Shown: one piece after another, positions 33,441-43,392 of the stretch | Position numbering within the stretch: the stretch's first letter is position 1 | Layout: each line of letters begins with the position of its first letter | From: Haemaphysalis longicornis | Lineage: Eukaryota; Arthropoda; Arachnida; Ixodida; Ixodidae | Assembly: GCA_013339765.2 (NCBI GenBank) | Contig: CM023448.1 | Coordinates: 113,902,008-113,966,007, forward strand | Reading direction: 5' to 3' | DNA: 64,000 nucleotides | Notes under the pieces: model-generated | Databases searched by the model: none | What the model was told of the DNA's origin: nothing | Seen by the model: only the letters and a program-made list of their open reading frames with translations | Made by a program: the position numbers and the translations under genes

Positions 33441-33671
33441 CAAAGCATTTCGACCCTAAAACAGATGGGTGGTGTCTGCACTGTGGGGGAGGTGTCCGAC
33501 ACCTTCCACGTGGTGTGGGCATGCCAGAGCAACCCTGCGTTATCCCCCAACCCTTTCCCCTACCAGGGAGGCATGGGAGGCAGCTCTGCTCAATTGCGCG
33601 GGGCTGGAGCCTCAAGGGCTCTAGTTCGACGGGCGAGAGCGGCGGCCTTGACCAATAAGGTCCCAGAATAG
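33441..33671 (+). pseudogene. C-terminal Cys/His segment of the LINE ORF2, frameshifted
   Basis: After the stop at 33438-33440 the C-terminal part continues in a shifted frame: GEVSDTFHVVWACQSNPAL, then GASRALVRRARAAALTNKV and a stop near 33671. This matches the DTFHxVWACQ block that ends tick I-type ORF2 products. Confidence 0.75.
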
Positions 33672-33757
33672 GGACTGCACCTGTGCGGAGGGCCGCAGGC
33701 CCTAACTCTCTTTTATTCTTAACAAAAATAAAGTTTCACTCCTCCTTCTCCTCCCCT

Positions 33758-34271
33758 CATCGAGACCATTAATTTGATACCCCACACATCCTAGTGGCAT
33801 CAATTTGAATGTTAACCCGAACAGTGACTAACCATGACTATCTCATGATATAGCCATACCTCATTTTTGTCCCATGTGATATCCCTCATCGCAACCTCCA
33901 ATTTGATACCCCGCCCACCCTAGAGGCATCATTTTGAATTTTAACCCAATTGATGACCTACTATGACTATGACATATGATAATCATCAGGAAGCATTCCT
34001 GCATTTGTCCGACGTAATTTCCCTCATCGAGACCTTTAATTTCGTACGCCAATTTGAATTTTAACCCAATCTATGACTAGCCATGACTAGGTCATAATAT
34101 AACCATAACGCATTTTTGTCCCACGTGATTCCCCTCATCTATACCTGGTATATGATTCCCCACACGCCCTCGTGGCATCATTTTGAATTTTAACCCAATC
34201 TACGACTTACTATGACTGTGTGGTGACTATACACAAGAAGCATTTTTTAATGTACCTCACGTACCTCAATG
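33758..34271 (+). repeat. ~132-bp satellite, right block part 2
   Basis: Four more units in plus orientation after the LINE, with landmarks near 33786, 33917, 34045 and 34166. They are cut at 34272 by the TIR element. Confidence 0.85.
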
Positions 34272-34273
34272 TA

Positions 34274-34462
34274 CAGCCGTGAGCTGAAGTAAACGGACCA
34301 CGGGAGCGGTGGCCAAAACTAATCGCTGCGCCGTCTGGTTGCGCGGCGCCTGTTGTCGAGACCGCGCACAGCGCAGGCGCGGCCTAGCAGTACAGCACAC
34401 ATGCCGCTATCACTCGCTGCTTCGCGATTGTCTCACGCTCCGATAAATTGACGCCAGGGGAG
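34274..34462 (+). repeat. Left terminal inverted repeat
   Basis: Matches the reverse complement of 37050-37238 with only a few substitutions visible by eye, ending at GATAAATTGACGCCAGGGG. High identity suggests a fairly recent insertion. Confidence 0.85.
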
Positions 34463-35359
34463 CCGCGCTGCGCTTTTACTTAGGCTCCCTACTTTTACTG
34501 CCTGCGGGTCACACACCTTCAGTTGAAATGGCGCGCTGGCGCAATCGGCGGCAACGCGGCTCCGCTGGCAGAGTTGGCGCGCTGGTGATTATCTCGGGCT
34601 TCACGCTTTTTTTTTTTTTTGCAACCCCCCCCCCTCCCCCCGTCATATATTGAAATGAAGCAGAAAAAAATCACCCGACAGTCGAAGAAAATAAAACACA
34701 ACACCATCTTTGTCGGTTTTGAGGATAGATGCGAAATCACAGCCTCCCGAGAATATCAGCGAACTGGGAAAATTATTGATGCTAACCTTACATGCCAAGG
34801 TTTTGACAAATACTGCTGTGTTTAGGTATGTTACTGCATTGCTTTATGAAACTTCGTTTGCCGCATGCGGCATATGTGCCATTTCGCAATTGCTCGGGAA
34901 AATCCAGCTTCGCAATTTTTCAAGTTCGAGGCACCGACACATACATTTTATGTTCAAAAACTATATTGCGATATGAGATACCATTGAACCACGCCTTCAA
35001 TTCCCAGCGACTATCGAACTGCATGCAAACTACATTTTTCGATTAGATTTATTTGCACTTGAAAACATTACTGACAGTTCTTGCGCATTTCTGTGCCATG
35101 AGTTGAAATTGAAGGATTTGATTCAAAGAGGGTCGTTCAGTCGACGATTGAAGATAAAAAGATTACTAGCTTATGGTCGACGGCATGCGGCAAACAAACG
35201 ACGGTTATACTTCAAAACAGCCAAGTTTATTTACACGTAATATTTTACAAAGCATTGCACAGGGCTGTCGTTCATAGATGGGGGTCCGCAGACAAAAAGA
35301 GGAACGTGGGAGAAGAGGAACTCGGTGGGTCCCTCCGCGATACTCCCAACTTCCTTTTT
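34463..35359. other. Left interior of the TIR element, no gene recognised
   Basis: Contains a T run (34607-34620) followed by a C-rich run (34625-34640), which may be slippage or low-quality sequence. Short AT-rich frames follow. Confidence 0.45.
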
Positions 35360-35690
35360 AAATGCGGAGCATTTCTTAGGCTCGCCTGGTCCTGCGTCGT
35401 TGATGGCGGCGCCGTCCACACGCTCACTGCGCATGCCGCAACTCTCCTCCTTACACCCACAGCTCCGCGATACCACACTATAAAAAAAAAAGAAATAGTT
35501 AACGGCGCCCGGTTTCGATCCCACGACTCTCTGGCCGCAACGGGAGGTACGCGGTGCTCTTCCCACTACGCTACAAATCCGGGACAGGAGCAAGTGCTAC
35601 GAACGCGCCTTATGTCCTTGACTCATTCAAACTACGTCAAGAAGCTACTGATACAACGAAGGCACGCGAAGCTGAACGTCAACGGAAACG
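35360..35690 (-). mobile_element. Second copy of the palindromic-ended tRNA-like family
   Basis: It starts with the hairpin AAATGCGGAGCATTT (35360-35374). A poly(A) stretch at 35480-35492 and a tRNA-like segment follow (minus strand about 35575-35500, with box B-like GATCGAAACC), then CCTTGACTCATTCAAAC. This order and sequence match 9892-10224. The far hairpin is not found. Confidence 0.55.
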
Positions 35691-37049
35691 ACGAACTGAA
35701 AACTTTAGAGGGGGGTGCTGAATTTCCTGTGGGAAAGCTGTGGCGGGAAGCGCCACGCGCCTTGCAGCTCAACCAGCCCCGTCCGCAGCGCCTCTGATGC
35801 TGATTGGGGCAGGATGCCCCTAGGGATTGGCCAACCAAAGAATCCATCACGAGATAGGTTCGCGTTCAACCACCGTCGTCATCTTCCCGTAGGGGAACCG
35901 CCGAAGAAAGAAGAAGAACGAGAAGACAAAGCTGCGAAGAGGAGGGCGTGTACATTGCTCTCAGCCGGTTGCACCAATGTAAACAACCTTTATCTCGCCA
36001 AAGCTGACGGAGACTACCGATTCTACCACAGAGACAACATCGACAAGAACATGATGGACGACTCGAGAACCACCGCCTATTCACCGTAACACAGCACTTG
36101 CGTGCCTTTGCCACCGGTGTGGACCCGGACGCGGAATTCCCTCTGGCGCTAGTAAAAACCAGATCACTCAACATAACGGCAACACAATGGAACCCACACG
36201 GAACCGCCACGATGCTTCGCATCCTCATCAGGGTTCCCCACGGGAAGATGGTGTGTAATTTTTTTTTCCCAAACCCTGCCACGAACTAAAAAACGTGGAT
36301 TTTGCCGCATGACATGTTAGAATAACGCCTCCGCACAGCACAAATTTTAAAGCTGGCTTTTTGCACAACTTTTAAATTATGCAGAAAAGCCACACTCAAA
36401 GGGCGTGCATAGAGATATGTGTATGAGCGACTTTGGCTGCAAGGGTTAATTGTGCGACAATAGGACACGTATCAACATATTTAATCGTGGGGTCCCTCAC
36501 CACTTTTGCAAGCCCAGAAGGAGTCTTTGGCACGCTACCGGCCGAGTACCACTGGCATAAAAAATCAGAGGTCGGGCAACATCCCAAGTCCTGCGGGCAG
36601 CCCTTTCCTTCACCACGCCATAATCTTTACTTAATTACAAAAGTCCCGCCTCCCAAAGAGACGTCTCAACCGAGAGTGAGGAGGACCTATCAATTAGCCA
36701 TACTATAGGCCGCTGAGCGGCCACAAAGACAGTCAATTGTTGTTGTGTACACAAATAGCTATGGGACCCAACTCTGTCACTCTCATGCAGAAACTCGAAA
36801 CTCGAAAAACACGAACAACACGAAACACGAACTCGAACAAACAAAAAGACAGCGGATATCAACTGAGAAACTTCATCACTTAACAAAAAAGAAACCTTCT
36901 GATTTTTGAATAAAAAAAGGCTACGAGAAAACAGCCACAGCACGCTATGTGTGGCAGCGTAGCACCATTGCCACTTATCAGGTGAGTCGCATCGTTTTCA
37001 ATGAGTAGGGCGGTGCCAGCGCAGTGTTCCTCTCAACTGCGCGGCGTGA
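35691..37049. other. Right interior of the TIR element, no gene recognised
   Basis: Open frames 35715-36089 (plus) and 35866-36282 (minus) have no recognised domain. A short palindrome GATGCTTCGCATC lies at 36211-36223, related in form to the hairpin ends listed elsewhere. Confidence 0.4.
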
Positions 37050-37238
37050 TTCCCCTGGCGTCAATTTATCGGAGCGTGAGAGAATCGCGAAGCAGCGAGG
37101 GATAGCGGCATGTGTGCTGTACTGCTAGGCCGCGCCTGCGCTGTGCGCGGTCTCGACAACAGGTGCCGCGCAACCAGACGGCGCAGCGATTAGTTTTGGC
37201 CACCGCTCCCGTGGTCCGTTTACTTCAGCTCACGGCTG
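37050..37238 (-). repeat. Right terminal inverted repeat
   Basis: Partner of 34274-34462. Visible differences include CACCTG for CGCCTG and ATCCCTC for ATCACTC (in left-end orientation). Confidence 0.85.
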
Positions 37239-37240
37239 TA

Positions 37241-37340
37241 CCTCCCCTTTAACTTAATACCTTACACGCCTTAGCGACATCTGTTTGAATTTTTATACAA
37301 TCTATGTCATAATGCGGTCATTATTCTATCTAAACGGGCG
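37241..37340 (+). repeat. Last part of the ~132-bp satellite
   Basis: The satellite resumes after the TIR element with CTTTAACTTAATACC, CGCCTTAGCGACAT and TTTGAATTTTTATACAATCTATG, then fades. Confidence 0.65.
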
Positions 37341-37743
37341 CCGCCCACTCAGTTGAATTCAGAACTCATTTGAAACAGCGGAGGGGACAGCCGCCTCCCC
37401 TTCCGCCCGGTGCTCACCTCTTCCTTTTTGACCCTAGAAACCGTTAACAGAAGCAGGCGAACAACCAGCAAGAAAGCACCGCAGTGTGGTTTCCCATCAC
37501 CCTCTCCCACCTTCTTAGAGAATCCATCAAGAAGAAAAGGTGCGATAACCCTTCTTTATGACCTCACCAGACGATTATTATTCACACGCCCAGCCGCTAA
37601 ATCACCCCCCCCCCACCAACCCCCCCCCATCCCCACCAACCGATCATGCGCATCACGAATGCTGCTGCACCCGTAGCTAACCTGAATAGCAAGCCCAAAC
37701 CGGCACATGAAACTTAAACGCCAATCATATCTGCCTCCTAGGC
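37341..37743. other. Spacer between satellite and short-repeat array
   Basis: No gene is seen. C-rich runs lie at 37603-37632. Confidence 0.5.
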
Positions 37744-38335
37744 TACTCATATGTACTCAGAACTCAAAATGTACTCAGAACTCAAAATGTACTCAAACTC
37801 AAAATGTACTCAGAACTCAAAATGTACTCAGAACTCAAAATGTACTCAGTACTCAAAATGTACTCAAACTCAAAATGTACTCAGTACTCAAAATGTACTC
37901 AAACTCAAAATGTACTCAAAACTCAAATTGTACTCTAACTCAAAATGTACCCAAAACTCAAAATGTACTCAAAACTCAAAATGTACTCAGTACTCAAAAT
38001 GTACTCAAACTCATAATGTACTCAAAACTCAAAATGTACTCAAACTCAAAATGTACCCAAAACTCAAAATGTACTCAAACTCAAAATGTACTCAAAATCA
38101 AAATGTACTCAGTACTCAAAATGTACTCAAACTCAAAATGTACTCAAAACTCAAATTGTACTCAAACTCAAAATGTACCCAAAACTCAAAATGTACTCAA
38201 AACTCAAAATGGACTCAGAACTCACTCGGCCTCAGACGTACTCAAACTCACTCAAGCTCAAACTCACCATGGTACATTAGCCTCGCGCTCACTCAAACTC
38301 AAACTCACGTGTGAGTTTGAGTCCAAATGAGTAAG
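37744..38335 (+). repeat. Short tandem array of ACTCAAAATGT-type words, right copy
   Basis: Same family and strand as 24640-25115, and less diverged: long stretches alternate ACTCAAAATGT and ACTCAAACTCAAAATGT. Two overlapping frames stay open for 207 and 187 codons, which reflects the motif rather than a gene. Confidence 0.9.
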
Positions 38336-38842
38336 TGCAGTGGACTCATGAGTGAGTCCGCCGACTTCTGCTTGCCACTGACGCGAGGGCTGTAGTGACC
38401 TGTCATTACTTGCGCAGCGAATATCTGGGGAATCCCGGCTTCTACGCCAATGCGGCCCGTGCCGCATGACCCCCGTTCGCAGTTGACACTCAAACGGCGT
38501 CATTACGAATAAAATTCCTGACAGCAGTGTCATGACACCCCACACCGCCTGACCACGCAGCTTGCCAGCCGCTGTCAACGACGTTCATCGATTAATAGAA
38601 AGTTTTAGCTAACCGTGTGTACCATGTGTACCGTGTGTACCGGGACCCGACTGCGCATGTGCGCACGGCACTGCGAGGAGAACCTCCTCTCACCGTAACG
38701 AATGCGCAGAGACGGCAAGGCGTGGCCCGCCCGTCACCGAAACTAATCCGCCCTATCGGAACGAATGCGCACATTCCCAGTCGGAGCCCGGTACGCACGG
38801 TACACCCGGTATGCTAAAACTGTTTAACAGAGATAAACTTAC
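38336..38842. other. Downstream intron or intergenic DNA of the minus-strand gene
   Basis: Follows the GTAAGT donor of exon 38843-39182 in the direction of transcription. No further exon is recognised. A CGTGTGTACC-type tandem lies at 38610-38640. Confidence 0.4.
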
Positions 38843-39182
38843 CCTTGCCTGCGATTTCTCTTCCGGTGGTGTCTCTCGTGGAGCGGCAGCTCCGTAGCGA
38901 CGGTGTTCTCGTCCTCCCGTGGCTGCGTTCGGCGAAGTTGTCGTCGTAGTCGTCTGTGCGGATGCCTCCTTCATAGTTGTGGTTCCGTAGCGACGGTCTT
39001 CTCGTACTCCCGAGGCTGCGTTCGGCGTAGCTGTCGTCGTAGTTGTCTGTGCGTATGCTTCCTTTATCGTAGTGTTTGGCACTTTGAATCGGCACTTGTC
39101 GATCGCTTGACGGCCTTGTCGGCCCGGCTGGAGGCGGAGGACTGCAGGGTCGACCGTAGTACATGGGCCTTTCGTAGGCGGC
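38843..39182 (-). CDS. Internal exon of an unrecognised Pro/Ser/Arg-rich host gene
   Basis: The acceptor CGTTTTTGTTTCGTTCCAG precedes 39182 and a consensus GTAAGT donor follows 38843. The 340-base exon is open in phase 0 and leaves in phase 1. It starts AAYERPMYYGRPCSPPPP and holds two tandem 32-residue units encoded by about 96-bp repeats (38992-39087 and 38896-38991): IRTDNYDDSYAERSLGSTRR and IRTDDYDDNFAERSHGRTRT. The upstream exon 39808-40158 ends in phase 0, so the two can be spliced in frame. Composition suggests a disordered, possibly cytoplasmic, scaffold-like region. No domain or family is recognised. Confidence 0.7.
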
Positions 39183-39807
39183 CTGGAACGAAACAAAAAC
39201 GGGGCCAGTACAGTGCCTAAAAACGAACCAAACGTAGTAAGTTTTCAACGGAGGGGTGATAGGGGAGGGGGGGGGGGCGGAAGAAAGGATACGCGGGGGC
39301 GAATGTAAATTGGCATTTAGGGGAGGAAAGGGATTGTTCGGCCGCCGTACTGACTCGTTACTGTTCTCGTGCGTGCAAGCGCGAGCGCGCATTGGAACAA
39401 GTTCCCATATTTGCAGAGGAAGTTCATGCTACTAACAATAATGCTTTTGATGGCACACAGGAAGTTAATTAGGTCTTTCCAAATGAAAAAGACTCACAAC
39501 AACTTACTTTCCAGCAACGGACAAGCTCCGCTGGTTCGATTACTGCCCGCAGAGGCCTTGTGTGTCTCGCGTAGGCAAAGTACAAAAATTTCGTTGGGGG
39601 ATTGCTTTACTTGGGGAAGCTTTACCGAAGCACAAAAACGTTTAAGATTTCGGCGCGGGTTAAAAGTTCCGAGACCAGATTATCCAGAACTAACCTGTGT
39701 CACTCAACCCTTACCATGCACTTGGGTGCGTTGACCATCTTTATCGTTCCCGATTTTGTGCGTTACTTGCGTGCATGCAACAGCGCAGGCGTAGCTCTCA
39801 CCCTCAC
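39183..39807 (-). other. Intron between the two exons
   Basis: A 625-base interval bounded by GTGAGG and CAG on the minus strand. It contains a G run at 39270-39281 and no other gene. Confidence 0.55.
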
Positions 39808-40158
39808 CGTGCTAGGCGGTTCGGCCAAAGGGGTGGACATGTAGACGCGCTTCGAAGTTGTAGGCGGCATCATGGGAGAGGCCGGGCGCGGCTCTGGGGG
39901 ATCGGAGGCGCTCCATCCCATCATCCTCGGGGCACACATGGTGCGGCCGCCCTGCGGGAATCCCATAGGAGGCACGGGACCGGAGATGCTCAGTGAGATC
40001 ACCGACTCGGACTTGTGCACCATGCCGCCAGGAGGGGGAAAAGAAGAGTGAGGAGGCGGAGAAGAGGAGTAAGGTGGAGGAGAAGGAGTAGACTGCGTGC
40101 CCGACGGCCTCTGGTACATCGTGATTACGCCTCTGTAGTTGCCCCTCTGCGTCGTGAA
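39808..40158 (-). CDS. Upstream exon of the same unrecognised host gene
   Basis: A CGCGTTTCAG acceptor precedes 40158 and a GTGAGG donor follows 39808. The 351 bases encode exactly 117 codons in phase 0 at both ends. The product includes YRGVITMYQRPSGTQSTPSP, a Pro/Ser stretch (SSSPPPHSSFPPPGG), VHKSESVISLSISGPVPP and KRVYMSTPLAEPPST. GC-rich third positions and phase agreement with 38843-39182 support coding. An ATG upstream of the acceptor (MGCAFQ) could mean a first exon instead. Function unknown. Confidence 0.65.
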
Positions 40159-40657
40159 CTGAAACGCGCACCCCACAAGGTTTCATTAGGACTGTGGGGC
40201 CAAATACGTCCCACGCGCTGTTGCCTGCCCCAGGGCACACGCTCGGAAATTTGGGAACCCATTCAACGCCTATGTCCAACAGAAAGAAATGGACGTGGCT
40301 TCGCGGCGCCCCTCTGGTGAGACCACCGAAGCAGAATGCAGTATGGTGGGTGCGCATCAGGGTTCGCTGGACCGTTAATGTGTAGTCAATTGACAATCAC
40401 CCGTGTCTCATTGTCTTTTTCGCAGACTATTGGACTCCGCTTGTACGAAATGCGGAAAAGCATATCGTGAAATAACGCCTTGATGCTGCAACACTTGGGA
40501 GTCATCTTCGGGTGAGTTTATTGCGATATCGAATAGAAGGGGGACATGATGCACGTCCAGTGCTGTAATCCGTTGGTAAAGGTATAAACGTCGTTTAGCC
40601 AGGTAAATGCTTGGAATTCAAATAAGCAACTTCTACTCTACAGCCAAACCGAATGTA
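40159..40657. other. Upstream of the exon pair, no gene recognised
   Basis: If 39808-40158 is internal, this is intron. The open frames lack domains. Confidence 0.4.
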
Positions 40658-41069
40658 CCGTATTTTCATGCGTATAACCTGCACCAAAATGCGTAAATGT
40701 CAGTGGCAAAGTAGGGGTACGGATAATACGCGGGGTTTTTTTCTTTAGAGCAGCTTCACGGCAATGCGCGTTGTGCCGTGAAGCTTTTGCGCAGTAACAC
40801 TGACTAAGCCTTCCATAGCTCTAGCTAGACCAGTGACACTGAGTGAATTGTGACTTTCGCCTTGTAGTCAGTGTATTCTACTTGCTAAATATACGCTTTT
40901 TCTGTTTACATAGTATGTGACGTGTTGCTTCAGCAGTAGCTTTGGTGCAGCCTTTCCTGTATCAAATGTGTGGGCAGTACGCGAGGATTTATTTTTCTTT
41001 TCCCGCGGGCTGAAAGTGGGGGTGCGGATTATACACAGGGGCGGGTTATACACGCAAAAATATGGAAAG
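40658..41069. mobile_element. Inverted-repeat MITE, TA flanks
   Basis: The left end CCGTATTTTCATGCGTATAAC pairs with the right end ..GTTATACACGCAAAAATATGG. TA occurs at 40656-40657 and 41070-41071. Inner paired segments (CCTGCACC and GGTGCGG) support it. Ends resemble pogo/Tigger-like MITEs of the Tc1/mariner group. It lies immediately beside the gypsy element. Confidence 0.55.
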
Positions 41070-41082
41070 TATATCTTTAGCC

Positions 41083-41376
41083 TGTGGGCCTGCTCTCTAC
41101 GGCATGCCAAGGAATGAGGCACACTGCGGTTGCGTGAAAGAACTCTTTACTCACATCCTCCACGCTGTCGCCCGTCCGGGCATACACACACACACCATCA
41201 CCAGAAACACTCTGCGTCCCGAGTCCCCGCGCGCGGTTCTTCTTCACTCCACCCGCTCCTACCCGTCCACTCGCGCCATCTCTCCGGCGACCGGGCCGCA
41301 CGGTAGGCGAGGAGGGCGAGGGGCTCCGGGCGACACCCCCTAGGCCAGAAGGTGTCGGGCCAAGGCGCTCCCCACA
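41083..41376 (-). repeat. 3' LTR of the gypsy element (element orientation minus)
   Basis: 294 bp, TGTGGGCC..CTCCCCACA on the plus strand. Identical by eye to 46214-46507. Confidence 0.95.
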
Positions 41377-41390
41377 TCTCTCCCCCCCTC
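41377..41390 (-). promoter_or_regulatory. Polypurine tract
   Basis: The minus strand reads GAGGGGGGGAGAGA directly before the 3' LTR, the usual plus-strand primer position in LTR elements. Confidence 0.85.
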
Positions 41391-42434
41391 AAACACGGGA
41401 TACGGGTCCATCATTGAAGATCGCCCTCGGGGTTCTAGTGCACGAGGAACCGCTGGTCGGCGCCTGGGGCCGCCCTGTGCGGCTGTGGGTGGGCTGGCAC
41501 CCGCCGAAGTGTGCAGCATGCCGCTCTGTCGCCATCGCCACCATGTAGGCGTCCGCGGGAGCGCATTCTCGGCTGCCCGGCGCAGGATTCCACCGAACGG
41601 CCAGGCTCCTCTCGACAGCGTCCCGCTGTCCCGATCTCCGCTGCTCGGCGCCAGAGCCGGAGGCGCCGCGATGAGCCCGGGGCAAACCCGGTTGACGGGC
41701 GCTCGTAGAGGCTCGAAGCCGCCGAACGAGCTGCAGGCTCTGCGCCCACCGGCGCCTCCACGCCAGGGATACAGCTCCGCGGGGAGCTCAGCAGGCCTCC
41801 AATCCATGGACACAACTCCACTGTAGACCAGGAGGCGCACCGCAACCGCCTCGCATCTCCGAAGGGCAGCAGGACCCCCCGGGCCGTGGTAACAACTCCC
41901 GGGTCGAACCAAGAAGGCCCTCTGCTCGGCAGGCCCGGGCCGGACTCGCAACGCCCAGGCACGAACGTATCGCCCCGCACCACCAGGCCGGTGGCGCGAA
42001 GCTCCCGGGTCGCACAGGAAGGGCCAGCTGTCGGCAGGCCCAGGCTGGCATCGTAACAGCCATTGATTGATTGTAGGGTTTAACACGCCGACGCAACGCA
42101 GGCGATGAGGCGCGCCGTAGTGGAGGGCTCCGGATTAATTTTGACCACCTGGGGATCTTTAACGTGCGCCGAAATCTCGTACACACGGGCGTTTTTGCTT
42201 TTCGCCTCCATCAGAAAAGCGGCCGCCGCGGCCGGGAATCGAACCCGCGACCTTGTACTCAGCAGCGCAACGCCTTAGCCACTGAGCCACCGCGGCGGGT
42301 CATCGTAACGGCCGGGCACAAAACCACGACTCGCACCACCGCACAGGTGGCGCGATGAAACTTGAAGCGGTGACTGTGCTGCGGGTTGCTCCGTGGTAGA
42401 ACCACGTGAGACCCGGACCCGTGGGAGGTAGACA
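41391..42434 (-). other. Non-coding 3' part of the gypsy element, with a SINE
   Basis: About 800 bases (excluding the SINE) separate the integrase from the polypurine tract. They contain repeated GGCCCGGGCC- and GTGGCGCGA-type words and no domain. A 248-codon GC-rich frame (41340-42086) lacks a signal peptide or membrane segment, so no envelope gene is supported. Confidence 0.55.
42062..42300 (-). mobile_element. tRNA-derived SINE (Ruka-like), full-length, inside the gypsy element
   Basis: The 239-bp copy is flanked by a 13-base duplication CATCGTAACAGCC (42049-42061) and CATCGTAACGGCC (42301-42313, one difference). The minus-strand head has box A-like GTGGCTCAGTGGC and box B-like GGGTTCGATTCCC; the body matches 18306-18542 almost throughout. 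It arrived after the gypsy insertion or travelled with it. Confidence 0.92.
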
Positions 42435-43392
42435 CTACCGCACCCTCAGGTCGTAACGATGGGTGCGAATCCTATCGCCGGCCGTTCTGTCCTCAGTAGC
42501 GGGACTCCCACCTTCTGGTTCCGCTACCACCTGTTCGTCATCGCCAGTGCGAACGTGATAGGCCTTGAGATCGCTAACGTGCACAGGACCCACCAGCTCG
42601 TCGCTTTCAAGCGACTGCATCTCATACGTGAGCAGAGTCGTCTGCGCCGTAATTCTGTATGGCCCTTGCCATTTGTGTGCGAGCGCTGCGGTGAAACCGC
42701 GTGCAGCGTTGCTGAGTGGGTGCGTTCTCCTTAGCACTAGGTCACCGATGTTGTACACAAGGTGACGACGGCCTTTGTTATACTGCTCGGCTTGCTCCAT
42801 GCGCGCCACGTCGAGGTTCTCCCGAGCCGTGCGTTGCGCTGCCCAAAGGCGTTCCCGGAGCCTAGCCGCGTACTGCGACAGAGAAGGGGCGTTACCCGCC
42901 GCCGCGTACAGCAGTGCATTTTCCATTGGAAAAGCGATCTCTCTACCGAAATTTAGGTAACCTGGTGTCAAACCTGTTGACCTATTTACGGTAGTCCTAG
43001 TCGCGAAAGCCAGCTCAGGCAAACGCGCGTCCCAGTCCTTATGCTCCTTGGTTGTCGCAACCAGCATGCACTTCAGGTTCCTGTTCACCCTCTCAGTGAT
43101 GTTGCTCTGAGCATGATAAGGACTCGTTTTCCTGTGCCGAATGTGCAGCGCTCGACAAACAGTCTGAAAAGACTTTGCTTGTGAAATACGAAGCATTGTC
43201 AGTGATCAGGTCGGAGGGGAAGCCGAAACGAGTGAATGTCTCCACCAGCTTCTCTACGATCCGCTCCGACGCTAGCTTTCTAAGGGGAAACAACTCCACC
43301 CACTTAGAAAAGTGGTCCGTTATAACCAGAATGAACTGGTTTCCTCGCGCGGATCTTGGGAGGGGTCCCATTACGTCACACGCTACAATCTG
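42435..43392 (-). pseudogene. Integrase core and C-terminal region, frameshifted
   Basis: After the TAG the core continues MGPLPRSARGNQFILVITDH (first catalytic Asp) and PSDLITDNASYF (second Asp). A one-base change near 43165 shifts the frame, and the third catalytic residue appears in the next: TSPYHAQSNITERVNRNLK (Glu). The rest (LPELAFATRTTVNRSTGLTP, HKWQGPYRI) matches the C-terminal part of Ty3/gypsy integrases and ends at 42435. All three catalytic residues are present but not in one frame. Confidence 0.9.

Larger units (their letters stand above)
29446..33757 (+). mobile_element. I-superfamily LINE inserted in the satellite, nearly full ORF2
   Basis: Plus-strand order: end of an ORF1 product, APE endonuclease, RT, RNase H, C-terminal Cys/His segment, a short 3' UTR with AATAAA at 33728-33733 and a CTCCT-rich end. 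Satellite sequence stops at ..GTGATTTCCC and resumes at CCCTCATCGAGACC, so the insertion point is inside the CACGTGATTCCCCTCATCG box. The first ORF is 5'-truncated, so the copy is incomplete at its 5' end. No clear target duplication is visible. Confidence 0.9.
34274..37238. mobile_element. TA-flanked DNA transposon with ~189-bp terminal inverted repeats
   Basis: Ends are inverted copies starting CAGCCGTGAGCTGAAGTAAA. TA flanks both sides (34272-34273 and 37239-37240) and satellite resumes beyond. A TA duplication and a CAG start suit the Tc1/mariner (IS630) group, though such long inverted repeats are unusual there. The interior (2.6 kb) has no recognisable transposase. It contains a hairpin-ended tRNA-like segment (35360 on) and a short palindrome at 36211-36223. 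It is non-autonomous or a carrier of nested inserts. Confidence 0.75.

Noticed and set aside
37707..38330. Open frame of 207 codons rich in Asn, Gln, Ser and Lys
   Set aside because: It is produced by the stop-poor ACTCAAAATGT array; two frames are open at once and the same occurs at 24636-25190.
41340..42086. Possible envelope gene downstream of the gypsy integrase
   Set aside because: The GC-rich frame has no signal peptide, membrane segment or envelope motif and overlaps the SINE and LTR.
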